This document shows, one piece after another, positions 52,906 to 62,173 of a stretch of DNA of 64,000 bases. Position 1 is the first letter of the stretch, and each line of letters starts with the position of its first letter. Below the pieces are notes generated by a model, which ran no database searches, was not told where the DNA came from, and worked only from the letters and a program-made list of their open reading frames with translations. Source of the stretch: Lichenicola sp964247725. GTDB lineage: Bacteria > Pseudomonadota > Alphaproteobacteria > Acetobacterales > Acetobacteraceae. The DNA lies in NCBI GenBank assembly GCA_964247725.1, contig CAXTVM010000013.1, forward strand, positions 10,424 to 74,423, read 5' to 3'. Both the position numbers and the translations under genes were made by a program.

Positions 52906-54690
52906 TTAAGCTTGCAGCTCCATCGGCGGCAGCGGCGGCTCGTCCGGATCGACCAGGGCGTCGATCAGCACCGGGCCGGGCGTGGCCAGGGCGGCGCGCA
53001 AGGTCGCGTCGAGACCGTCGCGGCTGGCGCAGCGGAAGCCGCGAGCCCCCACCGCCTCGGAGTAGGCGGCGAAATCGATGTGGCCGAGCGCGCAGCCATA
53101 CTCCGGGTTGCCGATGTCGGCCTGCTCGAACCGCACCTCAGACAGGGAATCGTTGTTCAGCACCAGGACCTTCAGGTCTAGCCGGTGCAGCACGGCGGTC
53201 GACAGCTCGGCCATCAGCATGGCCAGGCCGCCGTCGCCGGCGATCGCGATCGACATCCGGTCGGGGTGGGCGAACGCGCCGGCGATCGCCAGCGGCAGCG
53301 CCGAGCCCATCGACACCAGCGTGCCGCAGCCGGTCCAGCCCTGGCCGGCGCGGAGTGCGAGGTGGCGGGCGGCGAACTGCGCGTTGGCGCCGCAATCGAG
53401 GCTGAACAGGGCGGTGTCGGGCGCCTGCTCGCCGAGTGCGCGGACCACCGCCTGCGGCCGCAGGCGCGACCGCGGCTGCGTCGCCTCCACCTGCCGGAGC
53501 AGGCCGGTCCAGTCGCGCATGCGCGACTGGCTGGCCGTCAGGAAGCGCCGGTCGGGCTGGCGCGCCAGCAGCGGCTGCAGCTGCGCCAGCGTCTCGCGCA
53601 TGTCGCCGACCAAGCCGAGCTCGATCGGGCAGCGCAGGCCGAGGCGGTCGGCCCGGCGATCGACCTGCACCACCCGCGCCTGTCCCGGCTGCGGATAGTA
53701 GTCGGTCCAGGGCATGGTGGAGCCCAGGATCAGCAGCGTGTCGCAGGAGCGCATCGCGTCGCGCGACGGCACCGTGCCGAGATGGCCGATGCCGCCGGTG
53801 GTGAGCGGGTGGTCGTCCGGCAGCAGCGACTTGGCGAGGTAGGACTTGGCGACGGGGGCCGCCAGCGTGTCGGCGAGGCGCTCGAGCTCTGGGGCGGCGC
53901 CCAGGCAACCCTGCCCGGCCAGGATCGCCACCCGCTGGCCCGCATTCAGGATCGCGGCCGCCTGCGCCAGCCGGTCCGGCGCCGGCACGCTTGAGGTGAG
54001 CATGCGATCGACCTTGGGCGTGCCGGGGCGGGTTGGTACCGACGGGCTCTCCTGGCCGAGGCGCCAGCCCTGCACGTCCTTGGCCACCGTGAGGTGCGCC
54101 ACGCCGCGCTCCGACAGCGCGGCCCGGCAGGCGCGATCGACCACGCGCAACGCGTGCGACGGGCCGCTGACCCGCTCGTCGAAGCAGGCCACGTCCTGCA
54201 TCAGCCGCGTCGTGTCGACGCTCTGCGGATAGCGCATCCCCTCCATGTCGTGGAACGTCGAGCCGGTCACGGCGACCACCGGCGCGCCGTCGAGCCGGGC
54301 GTCGAACAGCCCGTTCAGCAGGTGGATGGCGCCCGGCCCGGTGGTGGCGACGCAGACGCCGAGGCGGCCGCCGTGCTTGGGCGTCCCGGACGCCATGAAC
54401 GCCGCCGCCTCCTCGTGGCGGACGCCGACGAACGCCATCTCGCGCCGCCGCCGCCGGATCGCCTCGATCACCGGGTTGATGCCGTCGCCGACGATGCCGA
54501 AGGCGTAGCGGGCGCCCCATGTGATCAGGATGTCGACGATGATGTCGGCGGTGGTCGGATCGGCACTTTGATCGGCGGCGGCCGGCGGCGTGGCCGGGGG
54601 TGCGGCCGCCGCCGTGCCGACGTCGACGACGTTCGCCACCGCGCCCAGCGTCGCGATCCGGAACAGGTCCCTGCGGTCGATCTCGATCAT
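52906..54690 (-). CDS. ThDP-dependent pyruvate oxidase-like enzyme with Tat-like leader
   Basis: 594 residues. The core is a three-domain ThDP enzyme: FVGVRHEEAAAFMASG holds the catalytic Glu, CVATTGPGAIHLLNGLFDAR matches the POX/PDC pattern, and IAGDGGLAMLMAEL with NND is the ThDP/Mg motif. Length and motifs fit PoxB or a related 2-oxoacid decarboxylase. The N-terminus IEIDRRDLFRIATLG, followed by a hydrophobic stretch and TAAAAPP, is a twin-arginine-type signal, suggesting export of the folded enzyme. The ATG at 54688-54690 or one of two upstream ATGs may start it. Cytoplasmic counterparts lack such a leader. Confidence 0.87.
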   Translation of the reverse strand: MIEIDRRDLFRIATLGAVANVVDVGTAAAAPPATPPAAADQSADPTTADIIVDILITWGARYAFGIVGDGINPVIEAIRRRRREMAFVGVRHEEAAAFMASGTPKHGGRLGVCVATTGPGAIHLLNGLFDARLDGAPVVAVTGSTFHDMEGMRYPQSVDTTRLMQDVACFDERVSGPSHALRVVDRACRAALSERGVAHLTVAKDVQGWRLGQESPSVPTRPGTPKVDRMLTSSVPAPDRLAQAAAILNAGQRVAILAGQGCLGAAPELERLADTLAAPVAKSYLAKSLLPDDHPLTTGGIGHLGTVPSRDAMRSCDTLLILGSTMPWTDYYPQPGQARVVQVDRRADRLGLRCPIELGLVGDMRETLAQLQPLLARQPDRRFLTASQSRMRDWTGLLRQVEATQPRSRLRPQAVVRALGEQAPDTALFSLDCGANAQFAARHLALRAGQGWTGCGTLVSMGSALPLAIAGAFAHPDRMSIAIAGDGGLAMLMAELSTAVLHRLDLKVLVLNNDSLSEVRFEQADIGNPEYGCALGHIDFAAYSEAVGARGFRCASRDGLDATLRAALATPGPVLIDALVDPDEPPLPPMELQA

Positions 54691-55025
54691 GCGCGTCCGT
54701 AGCATGCGCATGGCGGGACGGCAGCCGATCGGACCGACCCACGGGCGGTCCCCAGCCACACAAGGGCGGCATCGGCCGATCCGGTGAAGCCGTCCGCCGC
54801 CAGCCTTGCCCCGCCGTACTGGCGGACGGGCCGGCTGCTCGACATCCGGCCAATCATGCCGCGGACCGATATGCAGGCCGAACGGGGAACGGCCCCGGCC
54901 GCGACAACCTGGTCCGGCAGCGCCCTCAAGAAACTCCCGGTAAGTTGCGCAGCGGCGGTCCGGCCTTTCCGCAGCCTTTTCGGGGGTGCCGACGTTGCGA
55001 TGGGCTGCAAGCATTGGAGTGCCGC
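54691..55025. other. Intergenic region, divergent
   Basis: About 335 bp between the ThDP enzyme and the DUF892 gene; both promoters should lie here. I found no full promoter pair; an isolated CGTT at 54993-54996 lacks a matching GGAAC. Confidence 0.45.
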
Positions 55026-55523
55026 ATGAGCGACCAGAACGCGACCATGACCTTCTACCTGACGGGCCTGCGCAACCAGCACGCCGTTGAGGTACAAGCG
55101 ATCGGGACCATCCAGAACCAGCTGCCACGAATGGAGCCGTATCCGGAGCTGCACGCACAGATGCAGGCGGATCACGCTCGCTCGGTCGAACAGGCGGCCC
55201 GCCTCGATACCCTGCTGGCCAAGCACGGCACCAGCGCCTCGGCGGCCAAGAAAGTGGTCACTGGTGCGGTCGCCACCGTTGCGGGCTTCATACACTCGCT
55301 TTCGTCCGACGAGGTGGTGAAGAACGTCCTCGCCGCCATCGGGTACAAGGCATACGAGATCGGCTCCTACAAGATGCTGATCTCATTGGCGGAGGCCGTC
55401 GGCTCCCCCGGCGATGTCGCCACGCTGGAGATGTCGATGAAGGAAGAGCAGGAGATGGGGGACTGGCTCGGCACCAACCTCCCGTCGATCGTCCATGCCT
55501 ATCTCGCGAAGCAGGCAGCCTAG
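55026..55523 (+). CDS. DUF892/YciF-like ferritin-like protein
   Basis: 165 residues, all-helical. YLTGLRNQHAVEVQAIGTIQ, LHAQMQADHARSVEQAARLD, EIGSYKMLISLAEAVGSPGD and MKEEQEMGDWLGTNLPSIVH give four helices with Glu/His at ferritin-like metal positions. The YciE/YciF group is stress-induced and may bind iron. The start at MSDQNATM is the natural one. It is transcribed away from the ThDP enzyme gene. Confidence 0.87.
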   Translation: MSDQNATMTFYLTGLRNQHAVEVQAIGTIQNQLPRMEPYPELHAQMQADHARSVEQAARLDTLLAKHGTSASAAKKVVTGAVATVAGFIHSLSSDEVVKNVLAAIGYKAYEIGSYKMLISLAEAVGSPGDVATLEMSMKEEQEMGDWLGTNLPSIVHAYLAKQAA

Positions 55524-55847
55524 CGTCCATTCCGGCGGACCCTCGCGGGTATGGTTTTTCAGATCGCGGGTGGTCGTGACATCCGGGCTGGCGGCGCCCA
55601 GCCGTGGTGATGCGGCTGCCGTCGATTTTGGCAGCACAGGTGGCGTCGCAGGCTACGACACAAGTAGCGTTTGGACCCTTGACCATCGTTAGGCACTGGT
55701 TGCTGAATGATGCGTGCGCTTATCCGAGCAGAACCTGCCCCATGAGAAAGCAACTGCTCTTTTTCTGTCCGATGGCATGTGTGATCGGCTGACAAAATTT
55801 GGAAATTCCGGTTTCCGAACGACTGATCTGCGTCTAGCGTCATCGGC
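55524..55847. other. Intergenic region upstream of the TonB receptor
   Basis: About 325 bp, AT-richer toward the right end. It contains an inverted repeat GGAAA-TTCCGG-TTTCC at 55801-55816, 31 bp before the receptor start, which may be an operator. I saw no cobalamin-box-like or other riboswitch core, but a covariance search would be needed to exclude one. Confidence 0.4.
55801..55816. promoter_or_regulatory. Inverted repeat before the TonB receptor gene
   Basis: GGAAA at 55801-55805 and TTTCC at 55812-55816 with a 6-bp spacer that itself begins TTCC. It sits between the likely promoter and the start codon. Operator function is inferred from position only. Confidence 0.3.
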
Positions 55848-58193
55848 ATGACCCACTACTTCCGACCCATGACCCGGCCCATCGGCAGGACTGCATGGTT
55901 CGCGACCCTTGGCACCGCCTGCATTCTCGCCGACGCGCCATTGCCGGCCGCCGCTCAGACGGCGTCCCAGACTGTGGCCGGGACGCTAACCACCTCCACG
56001 CCGCCGCCCGGAACGTCCGTTCCGTCCGCGGCACCCGCCGCGGGCGGCGAGGCGCTGGAACAGATCACGGTGACCTCCGAACGCCGCACGCAGAGCGCCC
56101 AGACCGTCGGCACGTCGATCAGCGTGATCTCGGCCAAGACGCTGCAGACCCGCAACGTCAACGACGTGTTCGACCTGCAGTACCTGACTCCGTCGCTGCA
56201 GGTGACGCCGCAGTTCGGTAGCGGCCAGCCCTCGTTCGCGATCCGCGGCCTTGGCTTCGACGACTACGCCAGCAACAACGCGCCCACCGTCGGCATCTAC
56301 CAGGACGAGGTGTCGCTGCCGGTTCCGTTCGCCACCAACGAGCAGACGTTCGACATCCAGCGGGTCGAGGTGCTGCGCGGGCCGCAGGGCACGCTGTACG
56401 GCCGCAACACCACTGGCGGCGCCATCAACTACATCCTGAACAAGCCGACCGACACCCTGCTGGGCGGCCTCGACGTGCAGTACGGCCGGTTCGACAGCGC
56501 CAAGGTCGATGGCTACGCGTCCGGGCCGCTTGGCGACCGGGTGCAGTTCCGGCTGTCCGGCGAGACCCAGCAGGGCGGCGCGTTTGAGCACAACCGCGAC
56601 GGCGACGGCTCGATGCTGGGCGACGTCGACCGCAACGCGCTGCGCCTGCTGCTCGACGCCGAGGTTACCGACACGCTGAAGCTGGAGCTGAACCTGCACG
56701 GCAGCCACGACCGCTCGGACGGCAACGGCCTGCACCTGTACGCGCCGCTCACCGCGGTCAACGACCTCAATCCTCTGGCGCCGATCGAGCCCGCCGACAC
56801 CGACCGCTATGCCACCGGCTGGGGCACGTCGACGATCTTCGCGAACCAGATCGGCATCCAGCCGAACCAGAAGCCGTTCAACCACGTCGACACCGGCGGC
56901 ACCAGCCTGCGCGCCGACCAGGCGCTGAGCTTCGCCACCCTCACCGACCTCGTCAGCGAGGACTACGCGCAGCGCACCGAGTACGACGATTTTGACGCCT
57001 CGCCGCAGTCGATTGCCGACGTGTACTATAATAGCCGCGCCGACGTGTTCGCCAACGAGCTGCGGCTGACCTCGCGCGGGAACGGCCCATTCAGCTGGGT
57101 CGGCGGCATCTTCTACTCGAACCAGTTCCTCTCCGACATCTACCGCTCCGGCTTCGACGACATCTACGGTCTCGAAGGCAACGTGCACTACTCGCAGACG
57201 GTCAACACGATCAGCGGTTTCGGCCAGGCCAACTACAGGATCGCCCGCGCCCTGACCCTGATCGGCGGCCTACGCATCGAGCACGAGAGCCGCCGGCTGA
57301 ACAACTTCACCTCGCAGTTCCTGGCCGCGGGCGTGCTCACCAATCCCGACGATTCGATCGGTCCGCGCAGCACCGACTACACCCTGCCGTCCGGGAAGGT
57401 CGAACTGGACTACGACCCGTTTCGGCACGATCTGCTCTATGCCTCGGTCAGCCGCGGCGTGAAGTCGGGCGGCTTTACCACCTACAACTCGCCCGATCCG
57501 GCGGCATCCACGCAGCCGTTCAAGCCGGAGCAGCTGTGGGCATACGAGATCGGCAACAAGCTGGAGCTGCCACGCGACAACCTGCGCCTCAACGTGTCGG
57601 CCTTCTACTACGACTACCACGACGAGCAGGTGCAGTCGGAGGTGGTCAACCCGACGGTGGGTCCGATCGGCATCATCGTCAACGCGCCGCGCTCGCACCT
57701 GTATGGCGGCGAGTTCGAGGCCGACTGGACGCCGCTGCCGGGCCTGATCCTGACGCAGTCGGGCGGCTGGGCCACCGGGCAGTTCGACGTGTTCAACGCG
57801 GTGGTCGGCGACACCCTCGTGGGCGGCACCTACGTCGCGGTCTCGGCCAACCGCAAGGGCGACAGCCTGCCGGCGCCGAAGATCACGCTGAACGGTTCGG
57901 TCAGCTATCGCTGGGACCTCGGCCGCTTCAACCTCGTCACCGAGGGCGACTACAGCCTGCGCAGCACCGACCGCTCGCTGTTCGGCCCGCTCTACGACGT
58001 TGCCGGCTACACGCTGTTCAACACCAGCGTCGCGCTGTCGCCGAAGACCAACCGCTGGAGCATCGCCGCCTTCGGCCAGAACATCCTGAACAAGCGGTAC
58101 GACGTAACCCGCAACTTCTTCGTCCAGGGCGACGACATCGCGCTGGCCGGGCTGCCGGCAACCTGGGGCGTGCGGTTGTCGGTGAACTATTGA
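55848..58193 (+). CDS. TonB-dependent outer-membrane receptor
   Basis: 781 residues. A signal peptide ends near PLPAAAQTA; the TonB box region is EQITVTSERR; the plug has SFAIRGLGF, VEVLRGPQGTLYGRNTTGGA; the 22-strand barrel ends RLSVNY with a terminal aromatic. It is of the broad siderophore/B12/sugar-type receptor family; the ligand is unknown. Because the next gene (amidase) starts within its stop codon and a peptide-type ABC importer follows, an amide- or peptide-like ligand is plausible. The ATG at 55848 or 55869 could be used. Confidence 0.94.
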   Translation: MTHYFRPMTRPIGRTAWFATLGTACILADAPLPAAAQTASQTVAGTLTTSTPPPGTSVPSAAPAAGGEALEQITVTSERRTQSAQTVGTSISVISAKTLQTRNVNDVFDLQYLTPSLQVTPQFGSGQPSFAIRGLGFDDYASNNAPTVGIYQDEVSLPVPFATNEQTFDIQRVEVLRGPQGTLYGRNTTGGAINYILNKPTDTLLGGLDVQYGRFDSAKVDGYASGPLGDRVQFRLSGETQQGGAFEHNRDGDGSMLGDVDRNALRLLLDAEVTDTLKLELNLHGSHDRSDGNGLHLYAPLTAVNDLNPLAPIEPADTDRYATGWGTSTIFANQIGIQPNQKPFNHVDTGGTSLRADQALSFATLTDLVSEDYAQRTEYDDFDASPQSIADVYYNSRADVFANELRLTSRGNGPFSWVGGIFYSNQFLSDIYRSGFDDIYGLEGNVHYSQTVNTISGFGQANYRIARALTLIGGLRIEHESRRLNNFTSQFLAAGVLTNPDDSIGPRSTDYTLPSGKVELDYDPFRHDLLYASVSRGVKSGGFTTYNSPDPAASTQPFKPEQLWAYEIGNKLELPRDNLRLNVSAFYYDYHDEQVQSEVVNPTVGPIGIIVNAPRSHLYGGEFEADWTPLPGLILTQSGGWATGQFDVFNAVVGDTLVGGTYVAVSANRKGDSLPAPKITLNGSVSYRWDLGRFNLVTEGDYSLRSTDRSLFGPLYDVAGYTLFNTSVALSPKTNRWSIAAFGQNILNKRYDVTRNFFVQGDDIALAGLPATWGVRLSVNY

Positions 58194-59641
58194 CCGAACT
58201 GCACGAGCTGGACGCCGCCGGCCTGCTGGCCGGCTACGCGTCCGGGCAGTTCAGCCCCAGCGAGGCGATGGCGGCGGTGATCCGCCACGTCGCCGCCTGG
58301 GAGCCGCACCTCTGCGCGCTCTACGCCTACGACCCGGAGCGGGCGATGCGCGAGGCGGCGGCGGCGACCGAGCGCTGGCGCCGCGGTACCGCCGGCCCGC
58401 TCGACGGGGTGCCGGCAACGCTGAAGGAGCTGATCGCCACCCGCGGCACGCCGACCCCGCTCGGCACCGCCGCCAGCCTGCCGGTGCCCGCGGCCGAGGA
58501 CGCACCGCCGGCGGCGCGGCTGCGCGAGGCCGGCGCCATCCTGTTCGCCAAGACCACCTCGCCCGACCTCGGCATGCTGTCGTCGGGCCTGTCGAGCATC
58601 CACCCCCTGGCGCGCAACCCGTGGGACATGGCCACCAACCCGGGCGGGTCGAGCGCCGGGGCCGCGGCGGCGGCGGCGGCCGGCTACGGGCCGCTGCATG
58701 TCGGCACCGACATCGGCGGCTCGGTGCGGCTGCCGGCGGCCTGGTGCGGGCTGGTCGGCTTCAAGCCGAGCTTCGGCCGGGTCCCGATCGACCCCGCCTA
58801 TGTCGGCCGCTGCGCTGGGCCGATGACCCGCACCGTCGCCGACGCGGCGCTGCTGATGCGGGTGCTGGCCCGCCCGGACTGGCGCGACGCCACCAGCCTG
58901 CCGCCGGAGGAGATCGACTGGGACCGGCCGCTCCCCGGGGTTCGGGGCCTGCGCATCGGGCTGATGCCCGACGCCGGCTGCGGCATGGCGGCCGAGCCGG
59001 AGATCCTGGATGCCGTGCAAGCGGCGGCGCGGCTGTTCGAGGCCGAGGGCGCGGTGCTGGTGCCGGCGGCGCCGGTGATGGACCGCGCCATGCTGGACGC
59101 GATCGACGTCTACTGGCGCGCGCGCGCCGCGGGCGACATCGCGGGCTACCCGCCGGAGCGGCGGGCGCTGATCCTGCCCTACATCCTGGATTGGGCGCGG
59201 GACGGCGCCGCGGTCTCCGGGCCGGACGCGATCGCCGCGTTCGGCCGCACCTTCGAGCTGCGCCGGCGCTGCGCCGCCCTGTTCGAGACGGTCGATGCCG
59301 TGCTGTTGCCAACGACGCCGAACCTGTCGTTCCCGGCGGAGTGGGCGTCGCCGCTGAACGATCCCGAGCGGCCGTTCGAGCACATCGCCTTCACCCTGCC
59401 TTGGAACATGGGCGAGCAGCCGGCGGTCTCGATCAGCTGCGGCCACTCGGCCGGCGGCACGCCGATCGGGCTGCAGATCGTCACCCGTCGCCACGCCGAC
59501 CTGCAGGCGATCCAGCTGGCGCGATGGTACGAGGGGCGGCGCGGGCCGATGCGCCCTTGGCCGCTGTCGCCCGGACGTGGCAAAGGCCAGGGCTCTGCCC
59601 TGGGCCCGTTGGGACCGCGGGCCCCAAACCCCAATTCATAA
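58190..59641 (+). CDS. Amidase (amidase-signature family), repeat-encoded C-terminus
   Basis: 483 residues. The Ser-cisSer-Lys triad is present: Lys in GVPATLKELIATRG, then NPGGSSAGAAAAAAAG and TDIGGSVRLPAAW. It hydrolyses amide bonds of unknown substrates. The start is a TTG overlapping the receptor's TGA (TTGA). The conserved domain ends near QLARWYEGRRGPM; the following tail GKGQGSALGPLGPRAPNPNS and the TAA derive from repeat copy 5. It belongs to a receptor, amidase and ABC importer group that could import and open an amide-containing compound. Confidence 0.9.
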   Translation: MTELHELDAAGLLAGYASGQFSPSEAMAAVIRHVAAWEPHLCALYAYDPERAMREAAAATERWRRGTAGPLDGVPATLKELIATRGTPTPLGTAASLPVPAAEDAPPAARLREAGAILFAKTTSPDLGMLSSGLSSIHPLARNPWDMATNPGGSSAGAAAAAAAGYGPLHVGTDIGGSVRLPAAWCGLVGFKPSFGRVPIDPAYVGRCAGPMTRTVADAALLMRVLARPDWRDATSLPPEEIDWDRPLPGVRGLRIGLMPDAGCGMAAEPEILDAVQAAARLFEAEGAVLVPAAPVMDRAMLDAIDVYWRARAAGDIAGYPPERRALILPYILDWARDGAAVSGPDAIAAFGRTFELRRRCAALFETVDAVLLPTTPNLSFPAEWASPLNDPERPFEHIAFTLPWNMGEQPAVSISCGHSAGGTPIGLQIVTRRHADLQAIQLARWYEGRRGPMRPWPLSPGRGKGQGSALGPLGPRAPNPNS

Positions 59642-59757
59642 GAAGACAGTCCGTGGGTGAAGCCGAAACCTTGACGAATCGGGGCCTGGGGCCGTCGTGC
59701 GCCAGCACGCTTCGCGTGACGGCCCCGGTGGGGTCCAGGGGCAAAGCCCCTGGCCTT
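59583..59757. repeat. Dispersed palindromic repeat, copy 5
   Basis: The left arm (AAAGGCCAGGGCTCTGCCCT, GGGACCGCGGGCCCCAAACC, CAATTCATAAG) encodes the amidase tail and stop. The right arm (TTGACGAATCGGGGCCTGGG, an extra CGTGCGCCAGCACGCTTCGC insertion, then GGTGGGGTCCAGGGGCAAAG and CCCCTGGCCTTC) overlaps the start of the substrate-binding protein. So both neighbouring genes use repeat sequence as coding DNA. Confidence 0.9.
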
Positions 59758-61209
59758 CTCTTGCTGCTGGCGATGACGGCCCACCCGGCGCTGGCGCAGA
59801 AGACCACGCTGTCGGTCGGCATGTCGCTGGAGCCGCCGGTGCTCGACCCCACGGCGAACCCGGCCGAGCCGATCCGGTTCATCACCAACGGCAACGTGCT
59901 GGAGGGCCTGCTGCGCATCGACCAGCAGGGCCAGGTACAGCCGCTGCTGGCGCAAAGCTGGACCGTCTCGGCGGACGGACGACGCTACGACTTCGCGTTG
60001 CAGCCGGGGGTGCGCTTCCACGACGGCACCGTATTCGACTGCCAGGTGGTCCGATACTCCTACGGCCGCGCCGCCGCAGCTGGCAGCATCAACCCACAGC
60101 GGCAGCTGTTCGCGCCGATCAAGGCGGTCGACTGCCCGTCGCCGCTGCGGGCGGTGGTGACGCTGGACCACCCGGTCGGCAGCTTCCCCTACGACATGGC
60201 CTGGCCGGACGCGGCGATGGTGTCGCCGGCCAGTGCCGCGGGCAACAGCCTGCACCCGGTCGGCACCGGGCCGTATCGGTTCCAGTCCTGGCGCCGCGGC
60301 GACAGCGTGGTGCTGGTGCGCAACGACGGCTACTGGGGAGCGAAGCCGGTGATCCGGACCGTGACGTTCCGCTTCATCGGCGACCCGCTGGCGGCGACCA
60401 ACGCGCTCGAAGGCGGCGGGCTCGACGCCTTTCCCTCGTTCCCGTCGCGCCAGCTGCTGGGGCGCTTCACGGGCGACCCGCGATTCGCCGTGGTCGCCGG
60501 CAGCTTGCCGGTCAAGGTGCTGCTGGCGCTGAACGAGACCCGGCGCCCGTTCGACGACGTCCGCGTGCGCCGTGCGCTGGCGATGGCGATCGATCGCCCG
60601 GCGATCCTGCAGGCGCTCGACGCCCCCGACGGCCGGGTGATCGGCTCGCACATGGCACCGTCCGACCCGGATTACGTGGACCTCTCGCAGCACTACCCGT
60701 ACGACCCGGTCGGATCACGGCGGCTGCTCGCAGCCGCCGGGATCCGGCCCGGCACCCGGTTCGCGATCAGGATCCCGCCGATCGACTACGCCCGGCAGAC
60801 CGGTGAGCTGATCGCCGCCTATCTCGGCCAGGTCGGGCTGGACGCGGCACTGGTGCCGACCGAATGGCCGCAGTGGCTGTCGCAGGTGTTCGGCCACGGC
60901 GCCTACGACGCCACCGTGATCGCGCACGTCGAGCCGCACGACCTCGACGTCTATGCCCGGCCGGACTATTATTTCGGCTATCATGACGCCGTCTACGCTG
61001 CGCTCTACCGGCAGTACGACGCCAGCGGCGACCCGGCCCAGCGGCACCTTCTGGCGGCGGCGCTGCAGCGGAAGCTCGCCGACGACGAGCCGAACGTGTT
61101 CCTGTTCTCGTTGCCGCGCGCCAACGTGTGGGACAGCCATCTGCGCGGCATGTGGCACGACCAGCCGATCCCGGCGGTGCCGATCGCCGGCGTGAGCTGG
61201 GCGCCGTGA
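59728..61209 (+). CDS. ABC importer substrate-binding protein, family 5 (DppA-like)
   Basis: About 493 residues. After a signal peptide ending ALAQ, the mature protein has SVGMSLEPPVLDPTANPAEP, LAQSWTVSADGRRYDFALQP, GVRFHDGTVFDCQVVRYSY, HPVGTGPYRFQSW and RRALAMAIDRPAIL, all of the SBP_bac_5 family that binds peptides or related compounds. Only an ATG at 59773 is canonical, but it gives too short a leader; the GTG at 59728 supplies GSRGKAPGLLLLLAM plus the rest of a good signal peptide, and that part is repeat DNA. GTG at 59716 is the alternative. Confidence 0.88.
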   Translation: MGSRGKAPGLLLLLAMTAHPALAQKTTLSVGMSLEPPVLDPTANPAEPIRFITNGNVLEGLLRIDQQGQVQPLLAQSWTVSADGRRYDFALQPGVRFHDGTVFDCQVVRYSYGRAAAAGSINPQRQLFAPIKAVDCPSPLRAVVTLDHPVGSFPYDMAWPDAAMVSPASAAGNSLHPVGTGPYRFQSWRRGDSVVLVRNDGYWGAKPVIRTVTFRFIGDPLAATNALEGGGLDAFPSFPSRQLLGRFTGDPRFAVVAGSLPVKVLLALNETRRPFDDVRVRRALAMAIDRPAILQALDAPDGRVIGSHMAPSDPDYVDLSQHYPYDPVGSRRLLAAAGIRPGTRFAIRIPPIDYARQTGELIAAYLGQVGLDAALVPTEWPQWLSQVFGHGAYDATVIAHVEPHDLDVYARPDYYFGYHDAVYAALYRQYDASGDPAQRHLLAAALQRKLADDEPNVFLFSLPRANVWDSHLRGMWHDQPIPAVPIAGVSWAP

Positions 61210-61219
61210 AAGGGGTGCA

Positions 61220-62173
61220 GTGAGCGGGGCCATCGGCGCCAGGCTCGGCGGCATGGCGTTCACGCTGCTGCTGGGCTCGGTGCTGGTGTTCCTGGCGCTG
61301 AACGCTTTGCCCGGCGATCCGGCGCTGGTGATGCTCGGGCTGGACGCGCGGCCCGACGCAGTGGCGCTGCTGCACCACCGGCTCGGCCTCGACGTGCCGC
61401 TGCCGCTCCGCTACCTGCGCTGGATCGGCGGCCTCGCCACGTTGCGGCTCGGCGCCAGCATCACCTACGGCGTTCCGGTGGCGCAGCTGCTGGCGGACCG
61501 GCTGCAGGTGACGCTGCCGCTGGCCGGCGTCGCGCTGCTGCTGTCGGTCGCGATCGGCGTGCCCGTGGGCGTCGCCGCGGCGGCGCGCCAAGGCCGGGCC
61601 TCCGACACCGCCATCATGCTGGCCGCCCAGCTGTTCAAAGCAATCCCCGACTTCTGGGGCGGGGTGCTGCTGATCCTGCTGTTCTCGCTGGCGCTCCGCT
61701 GGCTGCCGTCCGGCGGCTTCCCCGGCTGGGCGCCGTCGCCGGCGGCGGCGCTGCGGGCGCTGCTGCTGCCGGCGCTGGCGCTGGCGCTGCCGCAGGCGGC
61801 GATCCTGGCGCGGCTGATGCGGTCGGCCACCATCGCAGCCCTGTCGGAGGACTTCATCCGCACCGCGCGCGCCAAGGGCCTCGGCGTCGGCGCCACGCTG
61901 TGGCGGCACGCAGTGCCGAACGCGCTGCTGCCGGTCGTGACGCTGATCGGCATCCAGTTCCCGCTGCTGCTGACCGGCACCATCATCGTCGAGACCGTGT
62001 TTGACCTACCGGGCCTCGGCCGGCTGTTGCTCGATGCGATCAACCAGCGCGACCTGCCGGTGGTGCAGGACCTGGTGGTGCTGCTGGTGGCGATCGTGCT
62101 GCTGGTCAACCTTGCGGTCGACCTGGTGTCGCTGCGGCTCGATCCGCGGCTGCGCGGCGGGCCGGCCGGTTGA
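61220..62173 (+). CDS. ABC importer permease, DppB-like
   Basis: 317 residues with six membrane segments from a GTG start ten bases after the binding protein. The N-terminal LLLGSVLVFLALNALPGDPA and the EAA-type loop SEDFIRTARAKGLGVGATLW are characteristic of DppB/OppB. It pairs with the next permease. The stop overlaps the next start. Confidence 0.92.
   Translation: MSGAIGARLGGMAFTLLLGSVLVFLALNALPGDPALVMLGLDARPDAVALLHHRLGLDVPLPLRYLRWIGGLATLRLGASITYGVPVAQLLADRLQVTLPLAGVALLLSVAIGVPVGVAAAARQGRASDTAIMLAAQLFKAIPDFWGGVLLILLFSLALRWLPSGGFPGWAPSPAAALRALLLPALALALPQAAILARLMRSATIAALSEDFIRTARAKGLGVGATLWRHAVPNALLPVVTLIGIQFPLLLTGTIIVETVFDLPGLGRLLLDAINQRDLPVVQDLVVLLVAIVLLVNLAVDLVSLRLDPRLRGGPAG

Noticed and set aside
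55524..55847. Cobalamin or other riboswitch ahead of the TonB receptor gene
   Set aside because: I could not find a B12-box-like core or a conserved pairing pattern. A covariance-model search would decide, but by eye there is no support.
59773..59775. ATG as the start of the ABC binding protein
   Set aside because: It leaves only about seven residues before the predicted cleavage site, too short for a signal peptide; upstream GTG starts give a proper one.
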